A stretch of 37,754 nt of DNA. It comes from Akkermansia muciniphila (GTDB taxonomy: Bacteria > Verrucomicrobiota > Verrucomicrobiia > Verrucomicrobiales > Akkermansiaceae). How positions within the stretch are numbered: the first letter of the stretch is position 1; the number at the start of each line of letters is the position of its first letter. The notes beneath the pieces are model-generated. The model did not search any database and was not told where the DNA came from. It saw nothing but the letters and a program-made list of their open reading frames with translations. The stretch spans positions 1 through 37,754 of the forward strand of contig CAMAQB010000030.1 of assembly GCA_945860285.1 (NCBI GenBank), in the 5' to 3' direction. Shown here piece after piece: positions 1 to 6,140 of this stretch. Made by a program: the position numbers and the translations under genes.

Positions 1-320
1 CCGGTAAGCGGGAGTCCAGTGTTCGGATCATACTCCCCGACCGTCGCAAGCGCCTTGAAGTCGGCGTATGGGAAGTCGGTGTCGCCACTTTGGCCATCCA
101 CCGAGTGTTCCGAAGCCTGATCGGCTGTGCTGGCCTCTGGGATCAGAGCCGTCACTTCCCCGATTTTTTTCAGCGACTGAACGTCTTTGATGAAATTGGT
201 ATTGGATGGCACGACTTTGGAGATGTGAGCATCGGAGAGCCCCTGGGTGGGGTTACCAAAGACGATGCCGAGACCTCCGAGCGTGAAGCTCGTTAATTGT
301 AATATTTGATTTGTGTTCAT
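1..320 (-). CDS. Unidentified protein, N-terminal part only
   Basis: An ATG at 320 opens a minus-strand frame that stays open for 106 codons to the left edge, so the C-terminus lies outside the window. The first 30 residues are only weakly hydrophobic (they include TLGGLGIVFG), so a signal peptide is possible but not convincing. Further on the chain is hydrophilic with an acidic DTDFPYADF segment and a GEYDPNTGLPLTG segment. I do not recognise the family from this fragment. A PhoX/DUF839-like secreted phosphatase is one weak possibility. It has the same orientation as the cassette that ends at 418, but a gap of about 100 bases with a possible -10 box (TATACT on the minus strand, near 345-350) suggests separate transcription. 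Confidence 0.55.
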   Translation of the reverse strand, partial: MNTNQILQLTSFTLGGLGIVFGNPTQGLSDAHISKVVPSNTNFIKDVQSLKKIGEVTALIPEASTADQASEHSVDGQSGDTDFPYADFKALATVGEYDPNTGLPLT

Positions 321-417
321 TACTAGGTGCGATAGGATGTATTAGTATAAATTAGTGGATTCATGATCTGAACCGCGCTGAAACATTACCGTCCCCCAGC
401 ATTTCCTAGAATCGAAA

Positions 418-882
418 TCATGTGACAAAAGTGTCAGGTATTGGTGGGTTTCCCCCCATCCCCTCGGTCAGGCAGGTGCCTTCAGGCGTCACCCAGAAGC
501 ACGGGATGGAAAATCTAGCATACATCTCGCGGGTCCGTGGGTTGCTTTCAATCGCGATGTAGCGTGCGTCATCGCCGTGGGTCGGGAATACGTCCTTCTT
601 GAGCAGATGTTCTTTGATTGCCGGAGGATTCCACCATCCCTTCGGCGCGAAGCACGCATCCTGGGGACGCCAGCCGGTTTGCTCCTCGATGCGGTCGAGC
701 GTTTTGATCGTCCAGGTTTCCGGGCGGGCGGTGATGAGGACGACCGTGTGAGGCCGCACAAGTTCCACCAGCCATTGCCGGTATTGCTCGTTGGCCAGTC
801 GCTTCTCCATGCGCTCGGGCGTGGTGCCGCGTGCCGGATTGTTCGCCACGAGTGTGTAGTTGAGATCTAGCAGGATGATCAT
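418..882 (-). CDS. HAD-superfamily-like hydrolase, phage-type
   Basis: A 154-residue protein built like a small HAD phosphatase. Motif I is DLNYT at residues 6-10, motif II is the threonine of ITARPETW at 51, lysines at 90-96 could be motif III, and IESNP around 111-115 sits where motif IV is expected. Two canonical acids are changed: the second Asp of DxD is Asn8, and the motif IV Asp is Glu112. Catalysis may therefore be altered or absent. Small proteins of this type occur in bacteriophages as nucleotide or polynucleotide phosphatases (family knowledge). The ATG at 882 overlaps the stop of the upstream ParB/methyltransferase gene in an ATGA arrangement, so the two are probably translationally coupled. 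It is the last gene of the eight-gene minus-strand train. The HAD fold is fairly likely; the substrate is unknown. Confidence 0.7.
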   Translation of the reverse strand: MIILLDLNYTLVANNPARGTTPERMEKRLANEQYRQWLVELVRPHTVVLITARPETWTIKTLDRIEEQTGWRPQDACFAPKGWWNPPAIKEHLLKKDVFPTHGDDARYIAIESNPRTREMYARFSIPCFWVTPEGTCLTEGMGGNPPIPDTFVT

Positions 883-2393
883 AGGTTAATCTGAAGACGT
901 TGAGAGAAAGAGTCCATGGCGCATTTCACGAGATCCATGCGGGTGCCGTCCGGATAAGGAAGATCGAACTCAAACTCGATGGCCGCGCGGAGGCGTGCGG
1001 GATCGACGGGACGAGCAGACGCGCAGGCCGCGTTGATGTTGTTGGAAAATTCCTCCACCTTCACCGAGCGGAAGAACTGGCCGAAGAGATCCTTGAACTC
1101 AGCGACCGTGTGATACTTCTGCACTTTCGGTTTGTCCTGAAAGTCGCCGATTCGAATGCCAGGTTCGTAGTCGAGACGGAACGCGATGTTGCCCGCGTTG
1201 CTCTCGTTCATGAATGCCTTGCCATTGACCTGCCGCCAGCCGGATTCACCTGCCGATGATGCGCAGGCATAGACCTTGGTGAATGGCTTGCACAGGGCGG
1301 CGCACAGGCAGGCGATGTGCTCGCGGTCCTCGCGGAACGGCACGGAATTCAGCACGCTCGCAATGAAGATGCTTGTCCATTCCTTGCCCGCTGCGACTTC
1401 GGCTAGAAAGATGCGTGCCAGTTCGATGCTCTCCGCCTTGTTGATGCCCCCTGGTCCGAGGCGGTAGGGTTCGAACGGCGTGCAGTCGATACCGGCCTGG
1501 CGAAGGAGGAATGTTTCCGTCAGGTGGCCGGCCCCGAAGTCGAGGATGGTCGTGCCGTGTTCCTTGGTCCAGCGGGTGCGGTCAGATGCCTTGCCAATGT
1601 CGAAGTCCTTGCATGGCTTTGCTCCATGCGTGGCAAAGACGAAGCCGTTGCCAAGCTCGCGCCGGACGCGGCGTGCCCTGCGGAACGAGTTGAAGCGCAG
1701 CATGTCGGCATAGCGCGTATGAATGTCGAAGTCCATCGAGAGCAAATTCATCATCGCCCGGGCGAACTCCGCTTCTTCGTCAGTGACGAAAACCACGGGA
1801 GCGAATGCGACTCCCTTTTCCGCGAGCATCTCCAACCGACCGATGCCGTTGATGACCGTGAGGTCCTCGCGGCAGACAATGGGCATGAGAATGCCGTGGC
1901 GATGCAGCGTGCGGGCGAGGTTGCGAGCATACTGGATCCAGCGGCCCGAGTTCACCCGGCAGAGATCTTTCACGGCGACTTCCGCGGGCTTGAGGCAGCG
2001 CAGGAATCCATCGCTTCCGACTTCCTTGTCCGGGATCAGCGCGGCGAGAGCTTGGATGTCGATCGATTGCAGTTCACTGGTGACCCGACCGGGCGTGCTA
2101 TTGAAATCGAAATCATTAGTCGCCCGGTTGAAGACGATGTTGAGCGCCTTGCGTTGGTCGAGAACGAGCGCCTTGGTCCGGGAAACAGGAACGTGTGTGG
2201 CACCCATGCGCGAGGCGACGAGGTGGCGCTGGTGGCCGGAAAGAATCTCGCCGTCTGAGTCGGCGAAGATCGGCGCGATGAAGCCGAGCTTGCGAAGCGA
2301 CAGCTCGATCAGGTCGAGACGCTCGGGCACTGCCGACCTTGGATTGTAGGTCGATGGTCTGATGGCGTCGATGGGTTCAAGAGTAATGTTCAT
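879..2393 (-). CDS. Tandem ParB-like domains fused to a methyltransferase-like domain
   Basis: A 504-residue protein with three apparent parts. Residues 1 to about 110 are a ParB/Srx-like domain (IRPSTYNPR near the start, then SGHQRHLVASRMG, the usual GxxRxxA element). Residues about 140-235 look like a second, diverged copy (LTVINGIGRLEMLAEKG). From about residue 280, ILDFGAGHLTE resembles the glycine-rich SAM-binding motif I of class I methyltransferases and is followed by FEPYR, a plausible acidic motif. ParB-like domains bind DNA or act as CTPases or nucleases, and phage genomes often place them next to DNA methyltransferases (family knowledge). A double ParB plus methyltransferase in one chain is unusual to me. 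Its start overlaps the previous gene's stop by ATGA. A role in DNA modification or segregation of a mobile element is inference. Confidence 0.75.
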   Translation of the reverse strand: MNITLEPIDAIRPSTYNPRSAVPERLDLIELSLRKLGFIAPIFADSDGEILSGHQRHLVASRMGATHVPVSRTKALVLDQRKALNIVFNRATNDFDFNSTPGRVTSELQSIDIQALAALIPDKEVGSDGFLRCLKPAEVAVKDLCRVNSGRWIQYARNLARTLHRHGILMPIVCREDLTVINGIGRLEMLAEKGVAFAPVVFVTDEEAEFARAMMNLLSMDFDIHTRYADMLRFNSFRRARRVRRELGNGFVFATHGAKPCKDFDIGKASDRTRWTKEHGTTILDFGAGHLTETFLLRQAGIDCTPFEPYRLGPGGINKAESIELARIFLAEVAAGKEWTSIFIASVLNSVPFREDREHIACLCAALCKPFTKVYACASSAGESGWRQVNGKAFMNESNAGNIAFRLDYEPGIRIGDFQDKPKVQKYHTVAEFKDLFGQFFRSVKVEEFSNNINAACASARPVDPARLRAAIEFEFDLPYPDGTRMDLVKCAMDSFSQRLQINL

Positions 2394-3049
2394 AGTCCAA
2401 GGCGGCTGCGGATTTCTGTGAGAACGCTGTCTTTGTCGAAGCCGGCGTCTTGCTTCACACGGTCACACCAGGCGATGAATTCCTCTTGCGTGATGCGGAA
2501 TCGATAGAGGCCAACGGCCACGGTGACATCGCTCTTATCGAGCTCTTTGTCGTGACGATCATCATCGTCATCATCCTCGTTGTCCTTGCCGCCGGGATTG
2601 AGCAAGCCCTCCAGATCGGCTGATTCAAATCCGGCGAGGATGGTATCGAAGTCGATGGCCTTCCACTCGCTGGCGATTTTTTCCAACTCGTTGAGATCGA
2701 CCGAAGAAAGTTCCGCCAAACGGTTGTCGGCGACCAGCACGGCGAGTTCATCGTTCTCGGTGGCGAAGTCCTGATAGTCCACCGGCACGACTTCGACACC
2801 GAGTTGCTTGGCGGCCATCAGGCGACCGTGACCGGAAACGATCAGGCCGGTGAGCTTTGAGACGGTAATCGTCTGTCTCCAGCCGAAATAGCGGATGTTC
2901 TTGGCGAGCAGTTCGATCTGCCGCTGAGGGTGCGTGTTCGGATTGCGCGGGTTCGGCTTGAGTTCGCCCACAGGCACCAGCTTGTCGAAGCTGCACCATA
3001 CTTCTATGCCATTGGCGAGCGTTCGGGCTCTGGGAGAGTGATCAGTCAT
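2390..3049 (-). CDS. ParB-like N-terminal domain protein
   Basis: A 219-residue protein. The ParB fold is shown by LKPNPRNPNTHPQRQIELL near residues 30-50 and by VSGHGRLMAAKQLG around 70-83, the motif that contacts nucleotide or phosphate in the ParB/Srx superfamily. ADNRLAELS follows. Around residue 155 there is a run of aspartates (DNEDDDDDD), then a C-terminal part I do not recognise. I chose the ATG at 3049 because it lies just after the upstream AAA+ gene's stop at 3067; a longer frame would add 25 residues of low-quality sequence overlapping that gene. The end overlaps the start of the double-ParB/methyltransferase gene. Such stand-alone ParB-like proteins are frequent near terminases and methylases of phages and integrative elements. 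No terminase is visible here. Confidence 0.8.
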   Translation of the reverse strand: MTDHSPRARTLANGIEVWCSFDKLVPVGELKPNPRNPNTHPQRQIELLAKNIRYFGWRQTITVSKLTGLIVSGHGRLMAAKQLGVEVVPVDYQDFATENDELAVLVADNRLAELSSVDLNELEKIASEWKAIDFDTILAGFESADLEGLLNPGGKDNEDDDDDDRHDKELDKSDVTVAVGLYRFRITQEEFIAWCDRVKQDAGFDKDSVLTEIRSRLGL

Positions 3050-3066
3050 TGCCGTGGATGCGGCTG

Positions 3067-3732
3067 TCAACAATCGCTGGCATCCAGCCAGGACTCCAGA
3101 TCGGCCAGCGCGGCCCGCACGCATCCACCGCTACCGACCGCGATCCGCAGGGAGGTCGCTTCATCGACTGGCCAGTGACGGCGGAGCATGGCGGCGATTT
3201 CCTCGGTGGATGGAGCGGCGAGCTTGATCGACTGGAAGCGCGTCTGGAATCGCTCGGTGAGCAGGTCGAGCTGCAGGTTGCTGGTGCCGATCACGGCGCG
3301 ACCCGGTGGTAGTCGGTCGAGATAGCTCAGGAGCAAGTCCTGCGCGTCCCGAGTGCAGCGATCCATCTCGTTGATGATCTTGACCGAATAGACTCCGAAC
3401 ATCGACTGGTAGGCGAGATTCGCCATCCACTGCTTCACGGTCTCGACGGTAACCAGCTTGCCGTTGAACTCCTCGACTGCGAAGCGTGTGCCAGCCAGTT
3501 CGTCGGCTACCATATCGGCGATGCTGGTCTTGCCGACACCGGGCGGGCCGTAGAGCAGGATCTTCACCGGAACGGCAGGATCGTTGTGAAGCTTGCGCGC
3601 TTTGGCGACGAGTCGAATGGCGACCGTGGCGGCGGGGCCGCACAGGTCATCGGGCGAGGTAGGTCGCCACGCCAGCGGCGGGCTTGCGGGGCTTGGCGGC
3701 GGGGTTGGGAGAATCTTCAAGGATCGAGACAT
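3067..3732 (-). CDS. AAA+ ATPase, clamp-loader-like
   Basis: A 221-residue ATPase. Box II-like WRPTSPDDLCGPA lies at residues 22-34, Walker A GPPGVGKT at 62-69, the Walker B region VKIINEMD at 117-124, sensor-1 IGTSN around 148-152, and possible arginine-finger residues in RFQTRFQ at 161-167. The usual DE of Walker B is NE (Asn121-Glu122), which resembles the NEAD form of some clamp-loader subunits, so hydrolysis may be weak or partner-dependent. Its 5' end overlaps the preceding small gene by 86 bases in another frame. The box II segment already falls inside the overlap, so the overlap is probably real. In context it could load or remodel the ParB-like or HTH proteins on DNA; that is inference. 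Confidence 0.8.
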   Translation of the reverse strand: MSRSLKILPTPPPSPASPPLAWRPTSPDDLCGPAATVAIRLVAKARKLHNDPAVPVKILLYGPPGVGKTSIADMVADELAGTRFAVEEFNGKLVTVETVKQWMANLAYQSMFGVYSVKIINEMDRCTRDAQDLLLSYLDRLPPGRAVIGTSNLQLDLLTERFQTRFQSIKLAAPSTEEIAAMLRRHWPVDEATSLRIAVGSGGCVRAALADLESWLDASDC

Positions 3733-3886
3733 ACGAATGTGGGTTGTGGTTGGTGATGGCCTTGGCGACGGCCACCGCTCCTTTGCGGTAGAGGGTTACG
3801 GCGAGCAGCTCGCCATCAACCATCACCGACCAGTAGCGGGTGGCGTAGCCATCGGGCTTTCGGTATTTGGTGACTTCGACGTTCAT
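3647..3886 (-). CDS. Small protein of unknown function
   Basis: A 79-residue protein with a well-formed N-terminal half (NVEVTKYRKPDGYATRYWS, then VMVDGELLAVTLYRKGA and VAKAITNH) that reads like a short beta-sheet and helix domain. The tail is low-complexity and rich in proline, lysine and alanine. The ATG at 3886 overlaps the TGA of the preceding gene by one base (TGATG), which argues that it is translated. The tail region is shared out of frame with the start of the AAA+ gene. I do not recognise the family. Its position inside the cassette is the only hint of function. Confidence 0.6.
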   Translation of the reverse strand: MNVEVTKYRKPDGYATRYWSVMVDGELLAVTLYRKGAVAVAKAITNHNPHSYVSILEDSPNPAAKPRKPAAGVATYLAR

Positions 3887-4221
3887 CAGAAGTTGTAGTC
3901 GTGGAAGTGATGGCTACCCGGGATGACCCGCTCGCCGTTGGTGGTGCGGAAGTGTCCGTCCTTGCGGCGCGTCGCCCGATGCAGCGGGGCCGTTGGATCG
4001 GCCTCGTAGGTGTAGCGCTGCTTGTGGTTGTTCACGCAATGGCCGGCAAATCCGCCCGGGATGATCTCGGGCTTCCAACCGTCCAGCCTGGCGACGTCGG
4101 GCTGGAGGTAGAGCGTGTAGCCGCTGGGCGTGACCCTGACCACCGTGCAAGCGGTCCGGTCCGAGTGGTGGCAAATCGTCGCGCCATCACCGGCAATGGG
4201 ATTCCATACCGGTGCGCTCAT
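3886..4221 (-). CDS. Conserved-looking hypothetical protein, phage-associated type
   Basis: A 111-residue soluble protein. It is rich in His and aromatic residues and shows a barrel-like pattern: CHHSDRTACTVVRVTPSGY, then EIIPGGFAGHCVNNHKQRYT, and a C-terminal GERVIPGSHHFHDYNF. Proteins with this general pattern are in my memory common as hypothetical proteins in phages and plasmids, but I cannot name a domain. The start at 4221 is chosen because it forms an ATGA overlap with the stop of the upstream HTH gene; the longer frame from 4308 would run through that gene's coding sequence. It ends in a TGATG overlap with the next gene. Confidence 0.65.
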   Translation of the reverse strand: MSAPVWNPIAGDGATICHHSDRTACTVVRVTPSGYTLYLQPDVARLDGWKPEIIPGGFAGHCVNNHKQRYTYEADPTAPLHRATRRKDGHFRTTNGERVIPGSHHFHDYNF

Positions 4222-4733
4222 TGGTTCCAGCCCTCCCTGCGCATGCGGGTTTTCAACGTGTTGGGCGAAAGTCCGAAGTGGTCGGCGGTCTGCTTCACGC
4301 TGCGGCATTCGGTCCAGTAGGCTTTAACCTGCGACCACTGTTCATCGCCATGGCCGGGATTGCCGACCTTCTTCGCGGGCTTGGAAGCCTTCGCCTTGGT
4401 TGGCTTGACCTCCGCTGGCGTTGGTTCGGGCTCAGCCGCGTCGGCGAACGCGTCGTAACGTCCCGGGCTGGCCTCGGGTTCTGGACGGGTGAGCGGCACG
4501 ATATTCGATGCTACCGTGACGTTGCCATCACCTCCGGCGAGGATTTCCGCGACGATCTCACGGATTAGTGGCACCGGGATTTCGGTGATGGTGAAGACCA
4601 GTCCGTTGAGCGTCTTACGCCCGATGGACTGCTTGAGGAATTTCAGTGCTTCGCCTCGGGTGCGACCTTGAAATCGGCCTTCAAAGACGTTGGTTTCCTT
4701 GTCGTCGCAGACGATGTAATACAGTTTGTTCAT
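4218..4733 (-). CDS. Two-part protein with C-terminal helix-turn-helix
   Basis: A 171-residue protein. Residues 1-70 form a small alpha/beta unit beginning MNKLYYIVCDDKETNVFEGR. Residues about 75-125 are a Pro/Ala/Lys/Glu-rich linker. Residues about 128-171 hold a helix-turn-helix: VKAYWTECRSVKQTADHFG, then LSPNTLKTRMRREGW. This resembles the DNA-recognition end of terminase small subunits, Rha-like or homeodomain-like phage proteins. It may be the DNA-binding component or the regulator of the cassette (inference). It lies 11 bases after the leading 74-residue gene and overlaps the next gene by ATGA. Confidence 0.7.
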   Translation of the reverse strand: MNKLYYIVCDDKETNVFEGRFQGRTRGEALKFLKQSIGRKTLNGLVFTITEIPVPLIREIVAEILAGGDGNVTVASNIVPLTRPEPEASPGRYDAFADAAEPEPTPAEVKPTKAKASKPAKKVGNPGHGDEQWSQVKAYWTECRSVKQTADHFGLSPNTLKTRMRREGWNQ

Positions 4734-4744
4734 GGTGGTGTTGG

Positions 4745-4969
4745 TTATGGTTTGGTGACGTTGCCGTCGGTGTCGATCCGGACGCTGAACACCAGCAGTC
4801 CGAATTTGGTTGGCTTGGCGAAGTCCGCGCGGAACTCGCGGGCATGAATGCCGGCCATCAGATCGACCGGCAGGATGCGCCGGGCAGTGAAGCCGTTTTT
4901 CTCAAGTCCGCGGATGCCTTGCTGCATCGCCTTGGTTAGGTGGTTGTTAGGGATGGATTCTGTTGTCAT
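4745..4969 (-). CDS. Small leading gene of the ParB/AAA+ cassette, unknown function
   Basis: A 74-residue protein starting at the ATG at 4969. The sequence MTTESIPNNHLTKAMQQGIR is followed by a basic, mixed segment (GLEKNGFTARRILPVDLMAG) and a beta-rich end (FGLLVFSVRIDTDG). I do not recognise it. It is the first gene of the minus-strand train, so the promoter should lie in the 73-base divergent gap to the transposase at 5043. That gap holds no strong sigma70 match that I can defend. An upstream extension to 5044 is open but would enter the transposase flank and is less likely. Confidence 0.55.
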   Translation of the reverse strand: MTTESIPNNHLTKAMQQGIRGLEKNGFTARRILPVDLMAGIHAREFRADFAKPTKFGLLVFSVRIDTDGNVTKP

Positions 4970-4973
4970 AGCA

Positions 4974-5042
4974 TCTCTGGGGTCAGTCCTCGCATGGTAA
5001 CATTTTAATTGACGAAGTGCGGTGTGCGGGTAGGGTTTGCGC
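4974..5042 (+). promoter_or_regulatory. Divergent intergenic region, likely RAYT 5' flank
   Basis: The gap between the cassette start and the transposase start carries GGGGTCAGTCCTCGC followed by an AT-rich block (GTAACATTTTAATTGACG). In my memory this GGGGTCAG...-type sequence often precedes REP-associated tyrosine transposase genes, so it may be part of the transposase element rather than host promoter. That statement is recollection and was not checked. TTGACG at 5010-5015 could serve as a -35 box for the transposase, but the -10 at the correct spacing is poor. Confidence 0.35.
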
Positions 5043-5606
5043 ATGGCTCGACCACTTCGATTTGTTTATCCGGGCGCGGTGTATCATGTGATGGCGTGGG
5101 GAGATGGCGGAAAAAAGCTGTTCCTCACCGACTCCGATCATCTGTTGTTTCTCGATTGGCTGGATGGTGCTTGCAAGAGACATGGCTGGCGCATTCATGC
5201 ATGGGTGTTGATGGGCAACCATTTTCATCTGTTGTTGGAAACTCCCGAACCCAATCTGGTGAGTGGGATGAAATGGTTGCTCGGGGGATTTAGCCAAGCA
5301 TGGAATCGTCGCTACAAGCGCACGGGCCATGTATTTCAGGGTCGCTACAAATCGATTCCCGTATCCGGCGAACGCGCTTCAGATCCTTATCATTTCGGCA
5401 TCGTGGCGGATTACATTCATCTTGTGAGATGGGGACAGACAAATAATCATGAAGGTGCGGGCGGCAATCTTCGCGGAGGCCGCGTGCTCGATTACCTCGA
5501 CAAACCCAAGCGGAGCATGTGCAGCCTCTTCCTCAACCTCATGGAATGGGGCGGCCTGAAACTCGACCGCTTCAACGATTCGACCGAACGACTTCCGGGT
5601 GTCTGA
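5043..5606 (+). CDS. REP-associated tyrosine transposase (IS200-like, Y1_Tnp)
   Basis: A 187-residue HUH-type single-strand transposase. It begins MARPLRFVYPGAVYHVM, the classic RAYT opening, and has the metal-binding HUH motif in MGNHFHLLLETP (His60, His62). The nucleophilic tyrosine is probably Tyr124 in DYIHLVR. The usual RYIHLNPVRA segment is altered after YIHL, and the protein is a little shorter than many RAYTs, so activity is uncertain. RAYTs act on dispersed palindromic REP sequences and do not behave like ordinary IS elements (family knowledge). Candidate palindromic partners lie at 33891-34468. The ATG at 5043 is preferred over an in-frame TTG at 5037. It is transcribed away from the ParB/AAA+ cassette. 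Confidence 0.88.
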   Translation: MARPLRFVYPGAVYHVMAWGDGGKKLFLTDSDHLLFLDWLDGACKRHGWRIHAWVLMGNHFHLLLETPEPNLVSGMKWLLGGFSQAWNRRYKRTGHVFQGRYKSIPVSGERASDPYHFGIVADYIHLVRWGQTNNHEGAGGNLRGGRVLDYLDKPKRSMCSLFLNLMEWGGLKLDRFNDSTERLPGV

Positions 5607-5626
5607 ACAGACGGACGTGGCGTTGA

Positions 5627-5643
5627 TCTCCCATCAACTCCCT
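5627..5643. repeat. Short perfect hairpin after the transposase gene
   Basis: GTTGAT, five bases, then ATCAAC: a 6-bp perfect stem about 20 bases past the transposase stop. No T-run follows, so it is not a convincing terminator. It could be part of the transposase element's 3' flank. The rest of 5607-5762 shows nothing else that I recognise. Confidence 0.3.
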
Positions 5644-5762
5644 TTCCCCAAAAACACGCCCCCCACCTTTTGCCCGCTCTTCGAACCTCTCATTTTCTTG
5701 CCCATGCGCATTAACCCTAAAAGCAAATTTCTGGCAGTGAGAACAGTCGATGTGCCCGGCCC

Positions 5763-6128
5763 TCAAAACTCGCCGCGAAAGCTGCAACTCGCAGTTGGTG
5801 TTTCGTAGATCGTGATCTCGAAAAGTCCCGGTAGGCGATCGGCGATCTTCCGCCAGAACCACGCGCACATTTTTTCAATCGTAGGACTTTCCAAACCCTC
5901 GATGTCGTTGAGATAACCGTGATCCATCAGTTCGATCAGCGGATTCATCGCCTCGGAAATGCACTTGTGATCATAGATCCAGCCGATGCTTTCATCGACC
6001 TCGCCTTCGACAGTCACGAGAACCTTGAAGCTGTGACCATGCATGCGCCGGCATTTGTGTCCCTCGGGCAGGCTCGGCAGGGTGTGCGCGGCCTCAAATC
6101 GGAATTCCTTGGTCAATCGCGCTCTCAC
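5763..6128 (-). CDS. queD: 6-carboxytetrahydropterin synthase QueD
   Basis: A 121-residue enzyme of the PTPS/QueD family, which converts 7,8-dihydroneopterin triphosphate to 6-carboxytetrahydropterin in queuosine (preQ0) biosynthesis. Visible signatures are FEAAHTLPSLPEGHKCRRMH with the catalytic Cys and zinc-binding His, then HGHSF. MDHGYLND and ESPTIEKMCAWF follow in the right order, and YETPTASCSF closes the protein. Length is normal for QueD. The start is a GTG at 6128, 12 bases after the murJ stop, so it is probably the last gene of a polyprenyl synthase-murJ-queD transcript. No preQ1 riboswitch was recognised nearby. Confidence 0.93.
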   Translation of the reverse strand: MRARLTKEFRFEAAHTLPSLPEGHKCRRMHGHSFKVLVTVEGEVDESIGWIYDHKCISEAMNPLIELMDHGYLNDIEGLESPTIEKMCAWFWRKIADRLPGLFEITIYETPTASCSFRGEF

Positions 6129-6140
6129 GGGTCGAATGAA

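Noticed and set aside
418-4969. Complete prophage
   Set aside because: No integrase, terminase, portal, capsid or lysis gene is visible, and ordinary chromosomal genes follow within 1 kb on the right. At most it is a fragment or a stand-alone module.
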